From assembly GCA_011319805.1 (NCBI GenBank), contig SJRY01000010.1, forward strand, positions 1 to 40,542: a stretch of DNA of 40,542 nt. The letters run 5' to 3'. Made by a program: the position numbers and the translations under genes. The stretch is from Macrocybe gigantea. Its lineage: Eukaryota > Basidiomycota > Agaricomycetes > Agaricales > Callistosporiaceae. How positions within the stretch are numbered: the stretch's first letter is position 1; every line of letters begins with the position of its first letter. Under the pieces are notes generated by a model. It was not told the origin of the DNA. It made no database searches and worked only from the letters and a program-made list of their open reading frames with translations. Of this stretch, positions 20,258 through 30,773 are shown in pieces.

Positions 20258-23200
20258 CTCCCCCTCGCTAAATGCAGCTTCAATTTGAGTGCGTTTGGCG
20301 TAAAAGGTCAGCCCTAATTGCTCGCGGAATTTTAGGTACTTGATTTGCGCCAAGTTCTTTGTGAACATGTCTGCAGGATTTTCGTTCCCTGGAATGAAGA
20401 CTACTGAGACTTTTTCATCTTCAACACATTCGCGTATGTAGTAATAGTGAATGTCTATATGTTTTGTTCGTCTTTCTTGAACTGGATTAGATCCTATGAA
20501 AATAGAACCTTGATTGTCGCCACAGATTGGCATTTTGGATTCTTTAAATCCCAGTTCGGCAAACATTTGCTGAATCCAAACAACTTGGCGGCTATAGTCA
20601 GAGAGCGCCATGTATTCGGCTTCAGTGGAGAACAATGCCACTGTTTTTTGGAGTCGCGAATTCCAGCAGATTGTGGCATTAGCGAGTTTCATAAAGAAAC
20701 CCGTCGTGGATCATCGTTTGATCGGGTCGGAAGCCCAATCAGAGTCGGTATATGCAATTAGTCCCTCATTTGAGGCACCATCAAAAGTCAATTGGTAATC
20801 AGGGGTACCAGCGAGATATCGCACAATGTACATTGCCCGATTAAGATGTTCTTGCGAAGGATTCACAGAGAATTGTGACATTTTGATAACTGCAAAGGCT
20901 ATGTCAGGCCTTGTACCGAGCATAAGATAAAGGAGCGATCCAATAACTGCTTGGTATTGCGATCGAAGTTCTGGGTTGATTGCCGCATTATTAGCTATTG
21001 GTTGATAGCCAGCGGGTAAAGGAGTTGATGCGATCTTCGCATTCTCCATGCCGAAACGCTTAACGACCTTTCGGAGATAATCCTGTTGGTCGAGGATGAT
21101 CTTTTGACCATCGCGTCTGATCTTGATGCCAAGGAATTCTTCAGCATCGCCTAGATCTCGGCATTCCCAGATCTTCATGAATTCGGACTTCTTCTTGGCT
21201 GCAAGTTTGCGGTCTGGGCCTAGGAAGAGTCCATCATCTACATAGATTATGGCTACGACAAGTTTGGAGCCTTCTTTGTAGATGTAAATGCCAGCATCGG
21301 TATATAGGCATTTAAAGCCTAGTTTCGCCATGGTTTTGTTAACTTGTTTCCACCAGGCGAGTGATGCTTGCTTAAGTCCGTAAAGCGCCTTTCTCAGTCG
21401 CAGGACTTTGTTCTTTAGGGCGCCTTTCAGCTGAAAGCCTGTTGGCTGCTCCATGTATATTTCTACTTCTAAATCGCCATATAAGAAAGCAGTTTTGACG
21501 TCTAGGGCGAGAATGACCTAATTTTCGAGAGCTGCTATTGCGAGTATTATTCGCAAAGTCTCGTATCGGACGACAGGCGAGAAAATCTCATCATAATCGA
21601 TTCCCTCTTTCTGAGAGAAGCCTTTTGTGACTAAGCGCACTTTCTTTCGTCTGTCACTTTTAATGGTGAAAACCCATTTGTTTTTTATAGGTTTTCTGCC
21701 TTTCGGCAAGTCCACCAGTTCAAAGACCTTGCGCTTTTCGAGTGACAACAACTCATCGCGGCAAGCGTCAAGCGTCTTTCCATTCCTTCTTGAGCTGCTC
21801 TGGTAAGCGCTCTATATCGCCTATTGTTTGTGGAATTTCGCTATCGACCGGAAGTGCTTTGGAAAGTAAATAATTTGATAGCTCTACTCCCCCTTCCCGG
21901 ACTATTCGGGTAAGATCGGATCTAGTGTCCATATCAGGATCAATGTCCATATTCGGTGGAGAATTGACGGGTTCGTCTTCTCGAGTCGGTCTGGGAACCG
22001 CTGCTTCTCGAGGTGGTCTGTCGTCTTCGACATTCTTTCTCCAGAACCGTTGTCGGTTCATATCTCGAAACTGTTCTGTTGGAGGGCGATCTCCATAGAC
22101 ATTGCCTGGCCTTTTGGGTGGACGGATATCTCTCTGTGGTCTTTGTCTCGGAAGATTGCATGTTGGTCGCCTTGGATCATTTAAGATATTGGCGGGTTCG
22201 CGCAGATCTCTGCGGCGACGCAATTCTTCTAAATCACCTTCGCGTGGTTCGAAGGGATTGGGACGTTCTTCAGGTCCCTGAATAGGTTCCTGGTTTCCCG
22301 GTAGAGGATTATCCGGAGCTTCTGCATCATCGTCATGCGCATCAGCTTCTTTTTCTGAAGGGGGTCACGTGGTCTATCACAGGTCTGACCATGATCTCGT
22401 GATTGTGATTCCGAAGGTGGAGGTGGATGAGGAGTTTCGGGATCATCGTTATTGTCGCCACCTGGAGGTGCGCCAGTCGATGGATCATAGTCGTCATCAT
22501 TGCTTCTGAAGTCGGGTGTCTGCGGATCTTCATAGTTGTATGTGGGGCAACACGGAAATAGTCTTTCGTCGAAGGTGGCCTTAGTTCCTTGAAAAAGCAC
22601 ATTATTTGGCCTTCTCATAAAGAGATAACCTTCACTGTTCGAAATAAACCCGAGGTGAATCATTAGTTCAGATCTCGGTGACAATTTATTTTTCCGTTGA
22701 TCTTCATGAATGAAGACGTAGGTGCCACAACTAGGACGCGAAGCTTCGAAACATCAGGTTTTTGGTTCGAAAATGTTTCGTAAGGGGTTTTCCACTTCAA
22801 GCAGTGTGTTGGTGTTCGATTGTAAACCTGCGTTGCTTGGAAAATGGTGAATTGCCACCAAGAAGGCGGCAGGCAAGCATGGAAGCACATTGTTTGTGCT
22901 TTTTCCATTAATGTCCGATTTAGACGTTCTGCTCGACCATTTTGTTGGTGCATGTAGGGCACCGAATATTCAATCTCAATTCCTTTGGATCGCATAAATT
23001 CCTGAAGTTCTCCCGATATATACTCTCCCCCTTGATCAGAACGCCATCTTTTAACTTTAAGATTGTGTTGGGTTTCCATCCGCGCTACAAATTCTTTGAT
23101 GCGATCTTTCGCTTCAGTTTTGTTTCGCAGGAGGCTGACCCAGGCGTAACTGCTATAGTCATCAAGGAAAGTAATTGTCCATTTGTATTTAGCATAGGAC

Positions 23201-24249
23201 AGAGTCGGGAATTCTTTTAAATCTGAGTGTATGAGCTCGCAAGGTGCGGTGGCTCTTTTTTCAGATTTGGAAAAATGCGGTGCAGGCATTTTGCCTTGTG
23301 CACATCTGGAACAAGGTCGTTCGTCAACCTTTGGGATATCGAGATTTTTAGGAAAACCTCTAGTTGCTTCATCCATTTTAGTCAGGACGATCCGTGAAGG
23401 ATGTCCCATCCGCTGGTGCCAAATTTCGTAGGTTGGTGTGGCAAGCATGGTAAACGTTGCCATCATCTCTTGATCGGTTAAGATCTTGGTTTTGACTTCA
23501 TAGATCGTATCCGGCTTTTTGGCTGGAAAAGCGATCATTTGTTGACGTCCATATTTGTAAAAGGCGATTCTATTGATATTGCCTAAAACATTTTGTTTTT
23601 GTCGGAGAAATTGTCCCATCGAGAGTAATCTCAGATTTGGATCTCCGAGCAGAAGGACAGGGTGTAGGCGCGTAATCTTTTCAGATATGCTGCCGTTTGT
23701 CTCATAAATCCTGTGTCTTAAAAACACTGTTCCATATCCCTCAATAGGAGTACGACCGTTTGCTGTTGCCGAGTATTTTGGCTCGTCCCATCGGGTAAAA
23801 GCCGTGTAGTCATTTATATTTCCTGATATGTGTCCGGATGCGCCGGAATCGACGATCCAATATGAAAGGCCTTTATCGGCACATTTCTTACACTGCTCAC
23901 AATTACAGGGGTAAACATGATGTTTATTCAAATGTTCGGCATTACAAACTGCGTTTTCTATGTAATTAGGTCGCTGTATTGCCATGTTAATTTGAATGTG
24001 TGAGCAATCAGGAATGACATACTCGTCGGATCCCCAATCCAGCGGTTCTGATCCCAGCGAGATGGTTTCTTCATCCTTTTTCTCGACGATCTTCTTGAAG
24101 CGAAGTTTTTTATAGACACTGGTTTCAGCATCTAGATCGTCAATTGTGCGTTTTGAAGAACCTTGAACGAATTGGCTTCGTTCGGTGATGCCTTCGAGTG
24201 TTTTGAGATGCCCGATACTGGGCGAAACATCAAGATGGGTCGCGAGATT
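20252..24249 (-). pseudogene. Copia pol (protease, integrase, RT, RNase H), disrupted
   Basis: Recognisable copia polyprotein in order: protease WIVDSGASGHIS (about 23850), an integrase zinc region and catalytic core (HSDLKEFP, FLDDYSSYAWV, WRSDQGGEY, HQQNGRAERLNRTL), a low-complexity Pro/Arg linker, reverse transcriptase (KNKWVFTIKSD, ALDVKTAFLYGDLE, LYGLKQASLAWW, IIYVDDGLFLG) and RNase H (TDSDWASD, FSTEAEYMALSDY, KHIDIHYYYIRE). Breaks: a missing base near 22730-22733 after the integrase; a missing base in a five-G run at 22360-22364; a 7-bp tandem duplication at 21763-21776 that brings a stop; TAG at 21518-21520 where a Trp is expected; TGA at 20711-20713 where an Arg is expected. It follows gag in the same frame after one TGA. 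Confidence 0.9.
20258..20268 (-). other. Polypurine tract
   Basis: On the element's strand the bases just before the 3' LTR read GCGAGGGGGAG, a purine-rich primer site for plus-strand DNA synthesis. Confidence 0.75.
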
Positions 24250-25200
24250 TCACGCAGCATCGTAGGTGGGATAGATGCCTTTCGGCATGCTGGTTGGTTT
24301 GGCGCCAGAGAAAGTCTGGGCCGGGGGATCATGAAGGTGCTGGAGAACTCCAGCTGCGGCATCGGACATCGGTAGTTGAACTACCAGTTCAGCAAAATGG
24401 TAGTCATGGTCGTGATCATGCTCAGGGGCTTTGCCCTTTCCCTTTCCTCGTCTGCCTCGTTTCTTCTTTTTGTCGGCATTCTGGTCCGATGGCTTATCGG
24501 ACTGCTTTTGTTGATTATTATTGTTGTTCCACCAGCGGGGGTTAGAGCCTTTCGGCTTGACAGCAGACAATTTGTTTGCCTGATGTTTGTCTTTGGTGGC
24601 GGAAGTAGGATGCTGACGTTGCCATTCGGCAACAATTGTAGAAGTAACAGCTGACCAGGTGAGATTACGCTCATCGGTCGAGGCAAGAATTGTCTGCGCT
24701 AGGGAATCATACCCTTGCGGCAGAGCGGCGAGGAGAGTCATTATCTTAATGATCTCGGGAATCGCGATATTATTTGCAGCAAGGCAGGCATAAGCAGTCG
24801 CAAGACGTTGGATCTCAACGTTAGGATTTTGTTGACCTGAAATTTTGAAATTGAGAGTCTCTTTGTAATCAGCGAAAGTGATCGCTGGGCCAGTAAGCGA
24901 ATATTTGGTTCGCAGTTCAGTCCAAAGCAAGGCAGCAGTGTTTGCCTGTGACAAATTAATGCTAGACTGAACCTGAGCAGTGGTCCTTAAGAGAATGTAT
25001 CCCTGTGCAATCTCATTGTACTTTTCCCATTCTCCAATCTCATTTATCTTAGAGTCAGAAGCCGTGGGAACAGGTCTCGTCCAAGTGCCATCGGTAATAC
25101 CCCAGGCACTCTGCGACATCAAGAGAGCTTTCATTTGGACCGACCAGGTCCTGTAGTTGGAGCCGTTGAGCATAGAAATATCTTTTGCGAGGCTGGCCAT
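24250..25200 (-). CDS. Copia gag (capsid-like) protein
   Basis: 316 codons from MASLAKDISMLNGSNYRTW, the standard copia Gag opening, which assembles the particle that packages element RNA. The UBN2/DUF4219-like body shows WGITDGTW, WTELRTKYS, LPQGYDSLAQTIL. The C-terminal part is basic and Asn/Gln/Lys-rich (NNNNQQKQSDKPSDQ, KKKKRGRRGKGKGK) and seems to replace the CCHC knuckle as RNA-binding region; I see no CX2CX4HX4C motif. It ends at TGA 24250-24252, and the pol frame continues open directly after that stop. Confidence 0.88.
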   Translation of the reverse strand: MASLAKDISMLNGSNYRTWSVQMKALLMSQSAWGITDGTWTRPVPTASDSKINEIGEWEKYNEIAQGYILLRTTAQVQSSINLSQANTAALLWTELRTKYSLTGPAITFADYKETLNFKISGQQNPNVEIQRLATAYACLAANNIAIPEIIKIMTLLAALPQGYDSLAQTILASTDERNLTWSAVTSTIVAEWQRQHPTSATKDKHQANKLSAVKPKGSNPRWWNNNNNQQKQSDKPSDQNADKKKKRGRRGKGKGKAPEHDHDHDYHFAELVVQLPMSDAAAGVLQHLHDPPAQTFSGAKPTSMPKGIYPTYDAA

Positions 25201-25414
25201 TTCGATCGATTTCTAAAAGAAAGATCGTTAGCTTCATTATGAGAAAGAGGCTTCCCGCGAAGGGTCACTTATGTTTCTCGAAGCGAGGGATGGCACATAA
25301 AGCTGCCAGGAACGATCGAGGAGCGGAAGCAGTTCGCTCGACTCGAAAGTAGTCCTCGAAGGGCGTATTCCGGCTCAAGCAGTCTGCTGCAAGTTACTGC
25401 GCTGACCGCGAACC

Positions 25415-25427
25415 GGGGCCCATAACC
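25415..25427 (-). other. Primer binding site, initiator tRNA-Met half-molecule type
   Basis: Directly after the 5' LTR the element strand reads GGTTATGGGCCCC. Its complement GGGGCCCATAACC contains the anticodon-arm sequence GGGCCCATAACC of eukaryotic initiator tRNA-Met. Priming from this internal site, using a cleaved tRNA half, is known for Drosophila copia and Ty5. The match is seen; its use is inferred. Confidence 0.75.
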
Positions 25428-25738
25428 TGTTGAAACTGGACCCAAGCTAGGAAGCTCTTGAGCTAGAATGGACTACTTACGTTAGTGGATTGTTGGAGGT
25501 CAGTCTTACTGCGTAGGCTTGGTTGAGTGAAACTCGGTTGTTGTGATTAGCATACTACATAGGACATATTTATACATATCTAAGTGGCGCACAGACCATC
25601 AGGGTTGAGGGTGCGCTCACTAATCCTAGTGATAATAGCGCAGGGTATGACTGAGCATACAGGCTGCGCTTGTGAAGCCAAGAAAATTAGGGCAGAGGGA
25701 AAATGGTAGGGCGCAGGGTTGCTGCCACATTTTCAACA
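25428..25738 (-). repeat. 5' LTR of the copia element
   Basis: 311 bp, same ends and sequence as the other LTR. It should carry the element's promoter and RNA start. A minus-strand TATA-like ATGTATAAATATG lies about 25565-25577. Confidence 0.95.
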
Positions 25739-25743
25739 TTGTG
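25739..25743. repeat. Target site duplication, right copy (TTGTG)
   Basis: Follows the LTR end at 25738 and repeats the five bases at 19942-19946. Confidence 0.92.
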
Positions 25744-27525
25744 TACGTTGATATTATGCAACTGTGAGCAACGAATGGTCAGCGCCAGCGCGGCTCCGAT
25801 GTCGCCAAGATTGGATGGTATTTGAGAGGCGATGGACTGGATGGCTACACCTTCAAGGTCAAAGCGGCTTTTCAAAAGCTGAAGTAAACCCAGAACGTTG
25901 TTCATTCATCCTCCCATCTGGCATACGAAAGACACGAAGCTTGGGTTATGTTTTTGCGATCCTATCAAGATTTGGTGCCTTTGAGGTAAATGCCAAAGGA
26001 AAGGTCATCAGTGATATAGTAGAGAGCACTCATGTAGCATGCCAGAATTCCAAAAACTTGGAAATATTATCAGCAGGACCTGGTACATTGCCTCACCTCA
26101 TACCAAGGGCAAAGATCAAAGCAGTGGAGGTTGTCAGCAAACCCTGTATTTGTGGTAGTCAAAAATGAGTATGGATGTGTGAAGCGCCGAATGGCGGCAC
26201 CATGTCCTATAAATTGGAACAGTGACGGACTCGGGAATTGAAGTGGATGCTAGACATTAATGCTGAGTCGTGTTGTGCAAAATATCCAGCATCAAGAAAA
26301 CACCAAGTTTAGGCCCTCCATCAGTAACCTCGCTAACATTGTGCCGTCTACAGTGACAGAGGCATGAAGGTTGACATGAAAGTCTTCAATGGCCATGAAA
26401 CACAGGCTTGATGCTGGGATTGGGAAGCGCAGTTACTGGGTCTGCGCCTGATGTGGCGTTCTGTCGATCATCAGACTCCACACAGTGTAGGATCATGATT
26501 CTTCATATTCGAGATCATGCAGAAAATAATCAAATTTCCGCTCATCTGAAGGATAGAAACGAAGGACTGGTACTGATTGAGTTACAGCGAACCTAAACTC
26601 AAAAGGAAAGGAGAACGAGATTCAAGTGTGTAGGCATACATCTGAAGTTCTTGGAAATTTGAGAAAATGATCATGCATGATTAGAGAATGTGTGGGCGAT
26701 TGAGGTTCATCGCCATGCACAATAAAATCTATAAGCTGACAATGGTAAGGTCGCGTTGGCAGAATGTCGGGGCCTGAATCGTAAACCTAGGACTTTGAGC
26801 TTCCCTGCTGGCAAGTAAGGAATATAAAATCCACGATTGGACCAAAATTGGGTGCAACTGAGTTAGTAACAACCACAATATCACACCTTCGATGGCCGAG
26901 CGGGGATCCGATGCCATAAGATTGAAGGTGTAAGTTGACACTTCCAGATATTGTACATACGTTAGACAGCAATGTCTTCAATGGAATTGCCAGCTCTGAC
27001 TGGAGAGAAGCCAAAGATTGAGAATGCGCTATATTCCGCAACCATACCAAACTCCCACAGGAAGTGCCAATTGGGGATGTAGATTACGAGCGTCCGAGAT
27101 TCGTATAGCGGACACGCACACACTTCTTTCAAAATAGATCCGATCAGGGAGTGAATGTCCATGGCGGTGTCAGTTAAATCCGATGACCTCGTCACTAAGA
27201 CACCTGAAGGCAGCACGGAGAGCAAGGGAAGCGGTGAATCTTGGTGTTGCCAAATCTCCTTCAATGCCGGCTCTGGAAATTTCTTGCTGGTAAGGTCAAC
27301 ACTGCCAATGCTTGCCTCACTAGAATGGATAATTTCTGGCCACTCGTCCCGAAAAGAGTGCCAAATAGAATTGTAGGTGGTGATGCACGTCGTAACTCCT
27401 TGAAGACGTGGACGAGGTCAAGACTGGTCCAGATGTTTCTTGCCCGTCACGTGCGGAGGACGGCGCATCTGTCAGCGTACAAATAAACAAGTGCAAAGAA
27501 CGCGCCCTTTTTTTCAAGCCCGAGG
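25744..27525. other. Host flank with unrecognised reading frames
   Basis: A 134-codon plus frame (25764-26168) and a minus frame entering the element from 25905 (MNNVLGLLQLLKSRFDLEG) are open but match no family I know. Between about 27390 and 26962 the minus strand is open for roughly 140 codons (WHSFRDEWPEIIHSSEASIG, LVIYIPNWHFLWEFGMVAEY), perhaps an exon of an unknown gene or a relic. No confident start or splice pattern. I see no RNA gene here. Confidence 0.3.
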
Positions 27526-27532
27526 TATAAAT
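27526..27532 (+). promoter_or_regulatory. TATA box of the peroxiredoxin gene
   Basis: TATAAAT lies 55-60 bp before the peroxiredoxin ATG. A polypyrimidine stretch precedes it. The start codon context CACCATGG is strong, which fits a highly expressed gene. Confidence 0.6.
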
Positions 27533-27586
27533 CAGTGCCCTAACCCTCGAAAATCAGACCACCTCCCTAAGCTTATATTCGTCACC

Positions 27587-28558
27587 ATGGTTGCTCTCGT
27601 TCAACGCCCTGCTCCTACCTTTACCGCTCCAACTGTTGTGGACGGTGTTATTAAGGATGTATCCCTTGCTGAGTACCTTGGCCAATGGTGCGTGGCGGCG
27701 CATTTGGTGATCCCCAGCCATGATTGACGCGACGCTTAGGGTTGTCCTCTTTTTCTACCCAATGTAAGCACGGGAAAACAGCAATGCGCATCAGAATCTG
27801 ATTTTTTTCGTCCCTAGGGACTTCACATTCGTCTGCCCAACGTAAATACTTTTAGCGGTTTTATTTTCCATGGCCACTTAACCCTTTGTTCGTCAGAGAG
27901 ATTCTTGCCTTCAACGATGCCCTCGCGCAATTCAAGGAGCTGAATACTGTTGTTTTAGGTTGGCCTTTCACGATTATCCACCTTTTTTTTCAATGCCGTG
28001 ACCGCTTCTTCTATGCAGCCGTCTCCACCGACTCTCAGTACTCGCATTTTGCTTGGGCTGCTCAATCTCGTAGCCAAGGAGGCTTGGGCCCTGACTTGAA
28101 ACTTCCACTGGTTGCGGACCGAAGCATGGCTATCTCCCGTGACTACGGCGTGCTTTTGGACGAAGGCATCGCCCTCCGTGGTCTCTTCCTGATCGACCCG
28201 AAAGGCACTCTGAGGTAAGCTGGACCTGCGTCATTGTATGACGCGTAATCTGATCTTGTCTTTCTAGGCAAATCACTATCAATGACCTTCCGGTTGGTCG
28301 CTCCGTAGACGAGACCCTTCGTCTTATCAAAGCCTTCCAATTCACCGTATGTCACCCCAGATTAGCCGACATCTGTCAAGATCTTATCTAACCTCCCGTC
28401 GCCTCTAGGACAAATACGGCGAAGTGTGCCCCGCTAACTGGACAGAAGGTTCAAAGACCATCAAGGCTGATCCCATTGCATCCAAGGAGTACTTCTCTGC
28501 CGTCAATGCCAATGGGGAAGCTAATGGTGCCGCCAAAAAACGTCCTCGCATCGAGTAA
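27587..28558 (+). CDS. Typical 2-Cys peroxiredoxin (Tsa1/Prx1 type)
   Basis: A cytosolic thiol peroxidase that reduces H2O2 and organic peroxides and is recycled by thioredoxin. Seven exons splice cleanly: 27587-27687, 27740-27763, 27818-27841, 27897-27958, 28019-28214, 28268-28346 and 28409-28558, giving 211 residues. The peroxidatic Cys is in DFTFVCPT, encoded by a 24-nt exon (27818-27841); the resolving Cys is in GEVCPANW. Conserved [22 protein letters not shown] [23 protein letters not shown] and [18 protein letters not shown] are present. In place of the usual YF-only tail it extends past KEYFSAVN to a basic end (AAKKRPRIE), which could act as a nuclear-import-like signal. GGLGP is present, so overoxidation sensitivity is possible. 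Confidence 0.96.
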
Positions 28559-30773
28559 CCGACGGTGCTCACTGATATACCCTTTCATGTTTTTGGACAG
28601 GAACTCGTTTGAACCATTGAATCGCATTGACTAACCGTGTCGTACATGTATAGATGCTTGACTGAGGATTAGATCTAGACACAGACATGCGATAGAGATA
28701 CCATACAATGGTTTACAGTATACATAGAGTCCTGTCCTTGTACACAACACATACGCTCATCTCATTGAAGTAGATTAAAGGTAGCTTTTGTTGAAGATAT
28801 ATTTTGATAGTGCGTCTGACTGGGGATTTCTCAATCCGAAGATGCAATCACATCAATGGTTGCTATTTGGAGCAGACTAAGAACTCACGGCGGCGAAGAC
28901 CCGAACGCCGCGGAGTGAAGAAAAGGCGAGTTCAAGGGTGTTGAGGTGATGCGTGACGAGAACATGATGGCATAGTAAAGTATATGTGTGTATTCAGGGC
29001 GGTCAGTTAAGCTTGAACAGAACCGTCCGTCGGAAAGGTTGAAGAGTGAAATCCGGCTGCGGTACTTGCCTTGGAATGATGGATCAGAAAACGAGTACAG
29101 TACCGCAAGCGTCGTAATCGGTGCCAAGGAACCAAAAGACCTCCGCAGGTTCCAAGAGCGACGTGAGGACGCTCGATGAAAGGCCAAAGCTCCAAATTGA
29201 ATTTCTGAGTCCGACAGTTTGAACGAGAGATAAGCAATCGCGTGGCGTTCATAGACGAAGTCACCCGAGTCCGGCCAGAGAAGTTCCGAGCACGACGGAG
29301 CTTTTATGCGATCACGAAGATTTGGAAGATGCTGACGTCCGTTCGTCGAAGAATCGAGTTCCTCGCCGTACTCCTGGAACGCCGAATGGGCTGCATTTGT
29401 TCACCTAAACGAGCTGTACAATACATGAGCAAGTGCGGAAGACTCGTTTAACCAAGTTGGACGTACTCAAAAGAAACGCAAAGTCGATGATCATGCGGAA
29501 GGGCTGATCCGACGATTTACGATTAATGGTGAGGAGTACGAGGCCGCTCGCTTTTGCCCAAACAATTGCTTCAGGCTTGACCTGAAGCAGGGACCTCCAT
29601 CGGCATCGGGCAATTCAGCTTTAATGGAAAACAGGCGACATTGTGCTAAGGTCACGGAGGCGATTCTACTGACGTCACATAGCACCGAGGATCATTTCTG
29701 AGTCTGGCACATAGGAGATGGAAGTGTTGATGGTCATTTTTCGTGACATCGGAAACTTACATCCACGTCCGGTCACGAAGAATTGACTCCTGTCAGTGAC
29801 CTTCGGACTCAAGTGTCGGGCAAAATTGATCAACATTTCACGCAATAAACTTAATTTCTTGGTAATACCAAGCCTTTCAAGTCGCATTGAGATCTTCATT
29901 CATTTCACAAAGTAAATATAAACGAGTACAGATAGGAATGCATGCACTGATTTCCTTGCACCATTGTAGACGCTGTCTGAAAATTTCTGCATGATCCATG
30001 AAAGCAGCTATGCCGCGTTCCGTCCCCTCGATTTCTGCCTCAAACGATTCATTCAAGACATCGTAATGATTGCTTCACGTGGCAACTTCAAGGTCGACAA
30101 AGCGGCAACTTAAAAGGCCGTAGGTATTTTCTTAGGCCACAGATCGCAACTTAGTATCATCGATTTGGCTTGATCGTCAACTAAGTATCGCGCAGGCACA
30201 GGTGAAACGAGTTCGACAGATTTATAATAGCTACTAGTGGTCGACACATTTTGACAATAAAACACCCTTCGACAGTGAAGGAGTCTAGCGCCTTTGGGCT
30301 GTCTTGTCGGCTATTATATCCATTTTGGGCGCTTGATCCGTGATCCGGACTCGATCAAATGATGCCGACAATCTCCCCGACGCTTCAAGTGATGGAGAAT
30401 TTACCATCGTTATGACGAAGGGTCCTCGGACAGCTTTAGAGAGGAAGTGAAAACGTGAGTCTGCTTTTTGCAAGATAGGCGGATATTCATGTCCAGTTCT
30501 GCGCCGAACATAGTTGTAGAGTGGGTAATACGAGAACAAAGGAACGTGGAACCACATGGACAGCTTGGAAAATATGTTGAAGATTTTGATTTTTAAACTC
30601 AGCAGCCCACAAGTTGTATTGTTCTTTTCCTTTGACCGCTATTGTCCCAGATGATCTAATCTCGGACAGGCCTCGCTGAAGCTCAAATATTGAGAGTCTT
30701 GTTCGCATCTTGAACTTGGACTACTACCACCACCACCAGAGAAAGCCATACTCGCTGCGAAAATCTGGACACC
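28559..30773. other. No supported gene
   Basis: About 2.2 kb with short frames on both strands. Minus frames at 30285-30557 (GHEYPPILQKADSRFHFLSKAV) and 30487-30708 (MRTRLSIFELQRGLSEIRSS) could be exons of one unknown gene, but I found no donor and acceptor that join them in phase. A short CCA/CAC triplet run lies at 30725-30738 just before the next gene. Confidence 0.35.

Larger units (their letters stand above)
19947..25738 (-). mobile_element. Ty1/copia LTR retrotransposon, 5.8 kb
   Basis: A complete element by structure, transcribed on the minus strand. Order from its 5' end: LTR 25428-25738, primer site 25415-25427, gag 25200-24250, protease, integrase, reverse transcriptase, RNase H, purine tract 20258-20268, LTR 19947-20257. 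Integrase before reverse transcriptase defines the copia order. Both LTRs are 311 bp, begin TGTTGAAA and end TTTCAACA, and read identical, so insertion is recent. Flanking TTGTG is duplicated perfectly. The coding part is damaged (see the pol entry), so this copy could move now only with proteins from another copy. Confidence 0.95.

Noticed and set aside
20252..24249. Repeat-induced point mutation as the cause of the pol stops
   Set aside because: Only two or three C:G to T:A changes are visible and the LTRs read identical, so there is no genome-defence mutation pattern strong enough to claim.
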